A DNA stretch of 64,000 nucleotides from Enoplolaimus lenunculus (Eukaryota; Nematoda; Enoplea; Enoplida; Thoracostomopsidae): assembly GCA_030248215.1 (NCBI GenBank), contig JASANG010002067.1, positions 248,001-312,000 of the forward strand, given 5' to 3'. Positions 1 to 10,533 of this stretch are shown here, piece after piece (within the stretch, counting starts at the first letter, position 1; each line of letters opens with the position of its first letter). A program made the position numbers and the translations under genes. Under the pieces are notes generated by a model, which made no database searches, had not been told where the DNA came from, and saw only the letters and a list, made by a program, of their open reading frames with translations.

Positions 1-197
1 CACTGGTTGTATCCCCCTCTCAATAAGGGGGGTGTAAGGCAAAAACGCAACGCGTGCCGGGAACATTTTTTTCTACACAGAATGTACCCAGCTGCAAACT
101 CTTGTTGAAGTATGCATCATCCACACTTGGTTTAAGAAACAATGTTCATAATTTTATTTGCGATTAAGCCAATCGTAGGTTTTGTTTCATGTTCCAG
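1..197 (+). other. Intron of the ACAP gene, upstream of the first visible exon
   Basis: No exon-like reading frame with good splice sites is visible. The stretch ends in the acceptor TTCATGTTCCAG, which opens the PH-domain exon. The BAR-domain exons are outside the window. Confidence 0.6.
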
Positions 198-3100
198 GAA
201 ATATTTCAACATCCGCCTGGAATGCCACAGGATCCAGATGTTGTAATGGAAGGTTATTTATTTAAGAGAGCGTCGAAGGCATTTAAATCATTCAAGCGGT
301 TAGTTTTCACATTTTGATTGTTGCAAACTTGCTCTTGGTGAAGAACTGACTGTGTTATAGACATTTTTTGGCTTATGGGTGATTCGCAATTAATAGGATG
401 ACGAGTCTGATCTTGGTATTTTGAACGGGTTTTGACTTTGGAGAAATCTAATCAGTGAGCGTTTAATGTGATCAGAAGTACTCCAATATTTAGCCTTGTA
501 CAATTTTTGTTTTTATAGCTTATGTATGCAATATTTTGATAAACAGGACCAGCTAAACAGTTGGTGATTAATTTCTTCCGGGCCTGGCCATGCAGCTGTA
601 TACCCCGTAAAATGCTGGCCCCGGAGCACCTCTACTTTGTCTATTTTTAATACTTTAGAAGATGGTTCTTCATTAAGAGCAACCAACTTTGCTATCGAAA
701 ACGAGACATCGATGGTTACGAGTTTTTGAGCGTAGGTGATCCCCAAGCGTTGCATATATTAACAGGTAAGTTTAATTGTAATTGAAGGTCGAATTATGTT
801 TTATCTGACTTCGATAACTGCAGTGCTGCGAAATAGATTTATTTGATTCCTTCCGTAGGCTTAGGCTTGTATTTGGTTTTCAAAAAAGACTTGTCTACGC
901 CTATACCAGAACCTTTGCTTAAGTCTTTGCCGAAGCCTGAACCTAGGCCTAAGGCTTCAACTTAAATGTTGGCGGAAGTGTACAACCGCCAATTGTTTAA
1001 GTAGCAATACCTCAAGGTTTTGTTTTATTCATGAAGTTCAAGAAAGTGCAACTTTTGTGCTACATGCATCTTGGTCGTTACTTTGCTAGTCATCCTCGAG
1101 AAAAATTTCTGTAATATATTGCGTGGCACGACTAGCACATTATCAGCTAGGTGTTACTTTTGTGGCATGTTTTAATCGATTTCCCGGTATCGAAATTATG
1201 TCACTTGTGTGCCTTTTTGTAGACGAAGAATGGGAAACAAAATATTCTGTTATGGTGCCAGACCTTCGGTTATGCCTAGTTCGTTCTGCGCCTAACAATG
1301 TGGATAGACAGTACAGTTTTGAACTGGTCACGCCGAACAAGTGAGTTTTGGCTTTGGGTGAAATTGCTTCTGTATTAAATGATTTTGTTTGTTGCTTCCT
1401 TCGAGAATGGTGTTTATAGTTGTGATATCTGTAAAGGGCTGCGAAAAATTGTCAGGCTTTCAACTCTGTTCGTAGCACCGATAATGGCTAGGGCCATTTT
1501 GAACGAAGCTGTCTAGTGCTCATATAATATTTTTAGAATTCATTTACTTCAAGCAGATTCAGAGTCGCTATGCAATGCGTGGATTAAAGCATTGCAGCGA
1601 ACAATCGAATTTGCATTGCATGATGGTACAGACGATGATTGTGGAGGGGTACGCAATTAAGGACTTTGTGGCTTCAGCCGCACCGTAGAAAAGTGTCCTC
1701 CACAAACGACCCGCTGATAACTGAATACCGTAGCAGTATTATGCATATTACTAAGCCTAAGCTTAGGTAAAACTTTTCCTGTGATTGGAAGATACAATAG
1801 TGCCAGCGATTAATGATTCCATTAGAACACTGCTAGTTTTTTCACAGTTGTGATTAGAGTATGGCTTTATGGTTTGGCTTTTCGTGCCTATATTGCTAGT
1901 GTTAATGAAGTAATAAAACATATAATGAATTACAATTCAGCAACCTACATTAATATTCACTGTGCAGGGTGTAAAGCGGAATTGGATTATACTTAAACGG
2001 AATCGGAACAAATATTTATTTTGAGTGTGTGTTAGCTGGGTACAATTTTCAAAAACGTCGCATTATCAGATTATCGATGAACAAACTTTGCTTCTGTAAA
2101 GCTAAACTACTATAAATTATTGATAAGTTAACTCATCGAATTCAATTTAATAGGCAAATAATTCAGAATTTTTATACAACGTATCGTAACAAGTACGATT
2201 AAAATTAAAATTTGAAAATTCCGATACTAATGATTCTGTAATAGGAATCGGAACTCATTTTGAAACGGAATTCTAATCGGGACCGAAATTCCCGTTGCAC
2301 CGTGATGCTCTGTTTTGGTTATGCGGTTTGAAGTTTCCTCAAACATTATTACTGCTCGTTTTTAAAAATTACCAAGTAACAATTTGGGAATTGTTTCAAT
2401 ATGTGGACGATCATAGATTTAAGCTGCATTGCCTTGTTTTTCAGAATTTCTGTTTATTTGAAGCAACTGTATGTAACTTTTAAGTCTGTATTTAGCCAAG
2501 TGGATGCCCGGACCCACGGCGAAGTTCCTCTACTCAACGTGCAGGTTTTGCTAACCGAAATTCAAATCGATCTGTGCAAGCAAATCAGTCTAATAGTCGG
2601 CAGAATGTTCCAGATGGGTCGAATAAAACAAGGTACAAACAACTTCAGTCATCAGTGGTATAGCAATAGAATAAATTGGATGAATTGTCAGGAATAATGT
2701 ATTGAACACGCAAACCCATCGTATCGCATATTTTAAACCATATTCGGGTATCAAGGAACTCCTTGTTCAAAACGCTGCTTTTTTTCTGTTTCACAATATC
2801 TTACGTGAGAGCTATGCCACGCCTTTTATAGTTTTCAAATTGTATTCTGTACATACGCATATTTATTTGTTCCATACGTTGTGATCTGTAATGTGTTTGT
2901 ATTGCATACACGCTGTTCAACTAACAAAAACATTCTTCTGTCATCACTGATATAGCGATAGAATATGTAAACTGGTGCACTTGTGGTTTCTGCTGCTGTT
3001 TAGAATCTCACTTCACATGCAATTGGGTGAGGATGGTGTTTGAGTAATTTTGGCAACATTTTAGCGCAATCAAAAGCATTCTATCTGTGCCTGGTAATGA

Positions 3101-6100
3101 AATCTGTGCCGACTGCGGCGCATCCTCGCCACAATGGGCATCAATTAACCTTGGAGTAACGTTGTGTATAGCATGTTGCGGAGTTCATCGTAGTCTTAGC
3201 GTTCAAGTATCAAAAATTCGTTCGTTAACTCTCGACGCATGGGAACCAAATCAAGTCAACCTGATGACTCTTCTGGGCAATCGTATAGTCAATCACTGTT
3301 ACTTAGCGTATTGGACACCGGATTCAGTTCCACGGCCTGCTAAGCCGGATTCCAACAGGTTACTTCTGATGTTTGAATGTTATACTAAATCTTTATTTAT
3401 TACAAATTTATAAATGACTTTTATACGCTAGAAGTAAATATATTTGCGTTCATTTGATAACCTTGAAATGCGAATGAACAAATGTGTTCACCAAAACTAG
3501 TCATTTATTAAGATTACATGAATTGTGCATGTGCGCCATGTTCTGGGTGTATTTTATACATTTTTCGACAAGACTTGCTCAACACGCTAGGCTACGTTGC
3601 CAGTGACCTGTTGCATTGTCTGTTAAGAGAGATTCATTGCTTTCTTTTTGTTATGAATAAATATTTTAATCAAAACATATTAGTAAAATTTTAATACTAT
3701 AATTTAATTCTTTATAGCGCCGTGCGCGAAAGCTGGATTCGAGCGAAATACGTCGACCGAACATTCGCTAATGAACAAAAAGCTATTGCATTATCACACG
3801 CGCTGATGCCATTGCCTGCCATGGATGAAGGGCATTATGGATGCGAAACAAAAGAATTGACGCCTGAGACCAACGGTATGTGTAGTTAAATTTAAAATTC
3901 AGGTTGCGTTAGTATTGTTGTTTCACTGCAATGATTATACATATTATGGTTTCAATTGTTTGTAACTTATTGCTAAAGCTTGTTGCTAAATAACCAATTA
4001 ACGATATTGTATTTGAGAAATGAAATCATCTCATGAAGGCGTGTGAGGTTTATTCAAACGTCCATTGTGTAGTTTATATACGCTATGCTCTTTTTGCCTA
4101 TATCTTTGTGAAAAAGCAAGATACAGGGCAGGAATGCAGTATTACAGCTAAACAATAGTTGCATGTGCGGCATGGTTTGTTTTGTTGTGCGCAACCCAAA
4201 ATATTTGTCCATAACAAGAGTGTTTTGCTCACAAGAAGTTGTGCGAATGATCTTGAAAAGAAGTTTTTCAAGGTGCGATAGTTTTATGAGGAAGTCAAGT
4301 AAAAGTATTTTTGCTCACAAACTGTACATTCTGCCCAGTAAAAGACAGGATACTTCGAACACGTGAAACAGACAGTGATCTGCATGTAGTTACGATTTTA
4401 TAGTTACATTTTTAAGCCAATCGATCACAACGCGCAAAATCTGTCGCAGATCCGGAGAAAATGACTTTTCCTACAACCACGACCACACAACGGAACAGAA
4501 CAACGAAGAGTGGCCTTTTAATATCGAAATCTGCACCGAGCTTAAAACTGTTAGTTAGTGTGGAGTCGGAACTGTCTGTGCCTGGTGAGCTTATGCTGTG
4601 TTCAACGATAGCGAATAGAAATTTGTAGAGGCAAATCTAGTCAGTATTTTACGAAGCACAATGTTTGAAAGTAGAATTGCCGTAGTAAGCGTCTCTGACG
4701 GATTGCTGTTACAATGTTGGATTATCTTGCTTCATTATTGTACAACGTTTTTTGATCATTATAAGAAGGCGTTTATTTTTTAAATCATCTGAAGCTGTGA
4801 CTTACTTAGTTTAATGGCATAGTAAGTATGAGGTAGTTTTAACTTATTATAACCTTATGTGCAGTAGTTTTTGTAATGGTTGTTTAAAAGTTTGTTTCAG
4901 ATTCCAGCGTTCGCGACCAAAATATTCGAAATCTTAGTTCGGTCGGGTCTGAATCTAATATTGCGGATTCGTGTAAAAGTAATGTTTTCCAGGATAAACA
5001 TGAAGCGCATTGCAGCTAAACTTTAAATATTAATATAATATAATATAAACGTCATAATTTTAATAGTTTTATTCAGCATATTATTGATTTCTATAAATTT
5101 TTAAAAAAGAACGTTGAACTTTTTGGTTATTACATGTGTCATGTTGCAGTTCGAAATACACATTAAGCTTGTTATAGCGGCGTTTTGACCTATAAGTATC
5201 TTCTTGCTACCGGTTTTAAATATTGAAATTATCGAATGACTGAAGTAACAAAAATGCTAGCGCTTGCGACATAAAGTAATTTTTAAACCTCACACGTTGT
5301 TTTTACTGCAGAAACGGCTGGCCTACGATTAATGCATTGGTTTCAAAATTTCGGATAGAAAATTGTATTGTTTTAGAGACAGAATCTGGCGTTAACACTA
5401 GTACGACGTCAGCACGTGAAATGCAAATCAATAGATCGCTTTACGATGCAGTGTCTCGACGTGACATGGCCGGTATTGTTACCGCTATTGCACGTGGCGC
5501 ACGAGTTAATGCTCCATTAGAAAGCGCCGCTGGCCGCACCCCACTGTTCGAAGCCGTTCATCAGGTACGTTTTCCTGGATTCTGGTCCGTTCAGTCTAAA
5601 GTTTTTCGGCAGTTTTTGTACCTTTGTCTGCAAGCTTAGCTTAAGCATAAGTTTAAGTTATCAAAAACTGACATTTTCGAAAATATCGGACGAAAGTGTG
5701 CAACAACATAATCTTTGTTTTGAGTTGTTTTTTGACTCACGAAATTTTGAGAATAAATATTTGTCATAAGCGATGAAACTTACTATGCTGTGTGTTTTTT
5801 GTAAACATGTCAGTTTGAAACTGTTTAGAGGAGGCGATGTTATTCAAATAAAACGTTTAAGAAAACCAGGTATTGTTATGCTGTTATGTGTATTGCACTA
5901 TAGATTGGCTTCAAGCATATATTGTGTTGATAACGTCAAATTTGGTTTTGTTAATAGCTAATCATCGAAAATGGGCACCAGCCGGCTGTTTCTCACGTTC
6001 ACTACTGGTAATGATTAATTGTAGGGAGCACTTGATATAGCAGAATTCTTGTTGCTGAACGGAGCCCATGTCAATCTGCAGGATACAGATGGCTTAACGC

Positions 6101-7777
6101 CTCTTCATCTAGCTTGCGTGTCGGGTAACACAGGGTACGTCCACAGGAGTTCTTGTTGAAGGAGGAATTCTTATTTGTAAGCATGTGCATTTATATTCAT
6201 CACAAATCTTGGTTAGCAAACATTGTTTTTGACTCTCTACATAGTTACGCAGTAAATATCTACAGTTTTGATTCTTTTGATTCTCTTGCCCTGTTAAACT
6301 TTTCGGCACTCATACATCAAAATGAAAAATCATTTCCAGTAAGAGTTAGTTGCGTATGGTATTCATAATATTGTACTGTATTATGCACACAAAATACGCT
6401 TTTGTTGCATAATTGTGCTGTACTCACACATAAATGACGTATTTGCACTGTTAGATTCGTTCATGTATATAGTAAAACAACTGTACGTACATCCATTCAA
6501 TTTTGTACATGCCGATATTATGTTGGATGGTTAGGGTGACTTATTTTTTCAGGCAAGTAGTTCAGTTATTAAAACGTGGCGCTCGCCAAAATTTGTGTAC
6601 AAAACAGGGTGAATCCGCATTAGATATTGCGATGAATGTAGAGCATGCAGATATTGTTACGTTGTAAGTTTACCTTTTCAATTTGTTCCATACTCATGTT
6701 ATTCTGTTCAAGACAATATATTTTGATAGAGTGTTGCTAATTTAATAAATCCAATTAAAACTACTCTTTTTTAGTAAGTATTGGTTCAGATGGAATTACT
6801 GACAAAAATTCAAAGCTCTGCACTGTTTTATTAAGGGTGTACACGAATATGAATATTTTGATTTTATTGCGTATTTTGCGGATAACATTTCGGTTTGTTC
6901 ATTTTTCACCTGCAAACTTAAACCGTATAGATCTATTGTTGCTAAGGCTTGCATGGCTGCGTTGTTTTAGAACAGTGGACTGGCAATCCGTATGTCGTGG
7001 ATTAGCACCCCGCCGCATCCGCACCAAAATTTTCGTATAATAGCTCTACATGTGGTGCTGCTTAACTGAAGATTAAATATTAAAATATTTGGCTAAAGGT
7101 TTGTTTTGAGACTGCATGTTGTGGTGTTTTTTCTGCACGCCTCATGTCGGAGTACTTTCTGTGGTACGGTTAGGCGAGACAGTATAGTGGGTATTGGGGT
7201 GGCTTATTTACATGTTGTTTTTGTATTATTAGGCTTCGTCTTGCCAAATTGAATGCCGAGTTTCGTGACGATGAAGATTGGTCAGGAATTGGTGAGCATC
7301 TGTTCTAGAGCGTTAGATTAGTGATGTGCCGACACCAAACATTTCTAAGTGCAAAACGTGTCAGCAAGGAATCGGCAATTTTCATAGTGCCGATGTATTT
7401 CTGATACTTTATTGCTGATACTGCCCGTGTTGAACTGATATTTCGTGAAGAATTCAGTCAGTTTCAGGTAATGATTTCAGTAGACTCGAGTTGCATCTAC
7501 GCTTTGATGAGTTTAACCGGAGTTTTTTCACAATCGGACGATGGGTTGTAGAGTAAGTGCTTGTTTTGCTTTCCTAAAATATATTCGTTATTTCATTGTA
7601 CCGTGTTTAATAGATGATGCAACTTTCACTGAAGTTGTGAAAGATTTTACTCAAATCGCATCAAGTTGTCCTGAAAGGTTAAAGAAAACGATGCCAGTTG
7701 GTGCTGCAAACGATCCAAATAATAACAGCGGCAATTGTATTCCAAGCCCTTCCGCTACAACTGTTTCAAATAGCTGA
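198..7777 (+). CDS. ACAP/cnt-1: ACAP-type ArfGAP (PH-ArfGAP-ankyrin), 3' part, 14 exons
   Basis: Exons read: 198-298, 659-765, 1223-1340, 1537-1648, 2496-2632, 3065-3358, 3718-3875, 4450-4584, 4901-4978, 5377-5564, 6025-6134, 6553-6663, 7233-7291, 7614-7777. They join in phase into 623 residues ending at TGA. Residues 1-146 are a PH domain (EGYLFKRASK near residue 18, then RRWFFIK, ending LLQADSESLCNAWIKALQ). Residues 147-192 are a Ser/Asn/Arg-rich linker. The ArfGAP zinc finger CX2CX16CX2C uses C206, C209, C226 and C229, with the arginine-finger motif GVHRSL (R234). Ankyrin repeats start near residue 434, and the tail includes FTEVVKDFTQIASSCPERL, typical of ACAPs. The family stimulates GTP hydrolysis on Arf6 at endosomal and plasma membranes after binding phosphoinositides. 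The N-terminal BAR domain must lie left of base 1. The worm orthologue is cnt-1. Exon 5 (linker) and the acceptor of exon 10 are the least certain junctions. Confidence 0.93.
855..988. repeat. Telomere-like tract in an ACAP intron
   Basis: gtaggcttaggcttg, gccgaagcctgaacctaggc, ctaaggcttcaactt, then gcggaagtgtacaaccgc. Degenerate version of the family at 16465-16645. Confidence 0.6.
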
Positions 7778-7936
7778 CTACAAACTGGATTTGTGAAAAG
7801 TATTTGTTCGCGTTTCAAGATCTGAACATAATTTTTCTCGCGAGTGCTGTTTTGCGATGTTATAATCTATAGTCATATTCTCAACTGTGTGTGACACCTA
7901 TTGCCAGTTAGTAATTGGTTCTGAAACATGTTAGGT

Positions 7937-8851
7937 ATGAAAGCTGCGTATCTGAAATCAAATGAAAGCTGCGTATCTGAAATTAATTGCACGGTGTAGC
8001 AGCAGTAAATAGTACTAAATATTGAAGCTCACAGTGAAGTGCTTCATAATTAACATAACCTATCACCAACTGTTAGTAGGTATTTTACACCAACTGTTAG
8101 TAGGTGTTTTAACTAGCACAGTCTGAACAGTGTATATAATTTGTCTCATGCTTCTGTGATATTTGCTAATTATTGTGTAGTAAGCCCTTTTGACATCGTG
8201 TGGCTGTTAAGCACTACGAAACCGAATTACACATGTTATTACACATGTTAAGAAAGCCCAGGTATGGCTATAACAAGTGTTCTGAACATTTGAACAAAGG
8301 TACATAGAATTATAAAACACAATAGAATATTGTGTTCTTTGCTCAACCCGTTTATGATTCACTATTTTTTGTGAAATTTTAAGACTCGTAGTGTATTGTT
8401 TTGTTGCTGACAGTGGTATTTATTATGTATGGCTGTAGTTTTTATCGGTTTGCTTCGCGTTATTCATTCATTTTATCATAACTTCATAATTGAATTGAGA
8501 ACGAGCTTCATAATTGAATTGAGAACGGGAGGTCAGATATTACCTAGTTTTTTATACTAAGAGTTAATATAATATATAAATATCGGGTAATGCACAGTGC
8601 CGAATTGGAAAGGTATACAGGTAAACCACAGTGCCGAATTGAATAAGGAATACGAATTTTCATCGCAATTTCATTAAAAATGTAACTTTATCGGACTATC
8701 TCAAAACGGATGCCGATTGGTTGCTGTACATAACTCTGCATTTTACTTTATTATAAAATCTTGAGTATAACATTTCAAAATATCGTATACCTTTGAGTGC
8801 ATAAGTTCATGTGCAAAATCCCTTATTAGTTCATGTGCAAAATCCCTTATT
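7937..8851. repeat. Cluster of independent 24-25 bp tandem duplications
   Basis: Four separate doublets: 7937-7986 (25 bp, atgaaagctgcgtatctgaa), 8064-8111 (24 bp, caccaactgttagtaggt), 8482-8529 (24 bp, cttcataattgaattgagaa) and 8804-8851 (24 bp, agttcatgtgcaaaatccct). Each is two near-identical copies with no spacer, and the units are unrelated to each other. A 27-bp doublet follows at 9181-9234 inside the long array. Confidence 0.9.
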
Positions 8852-8853
8852 GG

Positions 8854-10110
8854 TAGCTGATTACCTGAATCAGGGGCTAATGTATACGCCATGGCACCGT
8901 ATATAAGCCAAAATTTCACATTAGAAAATTTTAAATTAGAATTATCAGACAATGTAGTCTCTTGGTTTTTATGAGCCAGGACAAACCAGACAAAAAATGT
9001 AGCTTAACTAAAAATATATAGACAAGAAATTTTGGGCACTTCTGATTAAATCATCACGGTGTACAACGCCATGACTTTGTATACACAGTTGACCACCGGT
9101 ATACAACGACATTGTATTGCTAGCTGATTACCTGAATCAGGGGCTAATGTATACGTCATGGCACTGTATATAAGCCAAAATTTTACATTATAAAATTTTA
9201 AATTAGATTTTACATTATAAAATTTTAAATTAGAATTATCAGACAATGTAGTCTCTTGGTTTTTGTGGGGTCTGTCGAAATGTTTCAGTTCCCAGGACAA
9301 ACCAGATTTATCAGACAATGTAATGTCTTGGTTTTTGTGGGGTCTGTCGAAATGTTTCAGTTCCCAGGACAAACCAGATAAAAAAATTAACTGAACCCCT
9401 TCTCACACTGAGTTGCCTGTAGGCAACTCAGCGCAGTGTGTTTACGTTAAATAGTATATATCGCACCGTGTTTAACAATTGCAACACGTATACATAGTAT
9501 TAAATCACCACAAAACGTGAGAGCCCCCTCAGGCTCGAGCGTCAAGCTCCTATAGCTGAGTGTTGATGGTATACGCCTCCCACTCGAGTCACTGGAGTTC
9601 GAATCGTAGCATAAAAGTAGGTCTCAGGGGAATAGAAAATATTCATGTGAGAAAGGGTTAACTAAAAATATATAGACAAGAAATTTCGGGTACTTCTGAA
9701 TAAATCATAACGGTATACAACGCCATGACTTTGTATACAAAGTTGACCACTGGTATACAACTCCATTGTATTGCTAGCTGATTACCTGAATCAGGGGCTA
9801 ATGTACACGTCATGGCACTGTATATAAGCCAAAATTTTACATTATAAAATTTTAAATTAGAATTATCAGACAATGTAGTCTCTTGGTTTTATGGGGTCTG
9901 TCGAAATGTTTCAGTTCCCAGGACAAACCAGACAAAAGAATGTAACCTAAAAATATATAGACAAGAAATTTTGGGCAGTTATGAATAAATCATAACGGTA
10001 TACAACAACGCCATGACTTTGTATACACAGTTGACCAGTAGTATACAACGCCATTGTATACACAGTTGACCGCCGGTATACAACACCATGACTTTGTATA
10101 CACAGTTGAC
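8854..10110. repeat. Tandem array of about 270-390 bp units, three full and one partial
   Basis: Units start with tagctgattacctgaatcag at 8854, 9121 and 9775 and share gtatacaacgccatgacttt, gccaaaattt and cagacaatgtagtctcttgg. The array ends near 10110 with a run of short gtatacaacgcc subrepeats. The second unit has an extra internal 68-bp duplication (9245-9380) and is split by the insertion at 9393-9657. Confidence 0.85.
9393..9657 (+). mobile_element. tRNA-like element inserted in the 8.8-10.1 kb array
   Basis: Flanked on both sides by TTAACT, which occurs once at the same place in the neighbouring unit, so this is a clean insertion. It opens with a hairpin (gagttgcctgtaggcaactc). It has an A-box-like tatagctgagtgttgatgg and a B-box-like gagttcgaatc, as in tRNA-derived SINEs, and ends agaaaatattcatgtgagaa. 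That tail recurs next to the tRNA-like sequence at 51713-51836. The left end (cccttctcaca) is a partial inverted copy of the tail, so a TTAA-target MITE that captured a tRNA-like promoter is an alternative. Confidence 0.6.
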
Positions 10111-10145
10111 CACTTAAACTCCAATGTTCATTAATATTAAAAAGC

Positions 10146-10452
10146 AGGGTACAACCGGAGGTAAAAAATACCGGAGCTGGAGGTGAGACGAAATTAGGCA
10201 ATTAAAATGATACATTTGTTAAGTTAAACAAATATTTGTAATGTGTTGTTAAATCGTTTGGTTAACGATTTTTGACGCAAAATCGAAAATTCTTTCCTCA
10301 AAATTGCACTAAAACTTAAAACGAAACGCTCCAAACGAATTAATTCTATGCAAAATTGTGCTACCGACATTGCCGGAACCTCCGGCAAAAATTGTCCGAG
10401 CCAGAGGTCGATTTTCTGCTTTAGCCGGAGGCAGACCTCCGGTTATAACCTG
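10146..10452. mobile_element. MITE family B, copy 1
   Basis: About 307 bp with inverted ends gggtacaaccggaggt and, on the other strand, aggttataaccggaggtc. Rich in repeated ccgga/gccggaggt words near both ends. No coding potential. It matches the split copy at 11683-12480 and the 3' half at 29510-29718. Confidence 0.75.
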
Positions 10453-10460
10453 TTAAAAAG

Positions 10461-10466
10461 TTTTAA
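10461..10466 (-). promoter_or_regulatory. Possible polyadenylation signal ATTAAA
   Basis: ATTAAA lies on the minus strand about 68 nt beyond the stop of the antistasin/EB gene. No AATAAA is closer. The motif is common in AT-rich DNA, so this is only suggestive. Confidence 0.3.
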
Positions 10467-10533
10467 TTGTATGAATAATGAATGCATAAAGAACATGGTG
10501 AATTGAATACGCACAAATTCGGCCATCGATCAA

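Larger units (their letters stand above)
7778..10533. other. Repeat-filled region between the ACAP and antistasin/EB genes
   Basis: The genes converge here. No exon seen. It holds a series of short tandem duplications (7937-9234), an array of long repeats (8854-10110), a tRNA-like insertion (9393-9657) and a family B element (10146-10452). Reading frames in it are repeats of one another and carry no domain. Confidence 0.7.

Noticed and set aside
9046-9873. Related frames starting MSDNSNLKF as a gene family
   Set aside because: They are the translation of tandem repeat units with no start context or domain.
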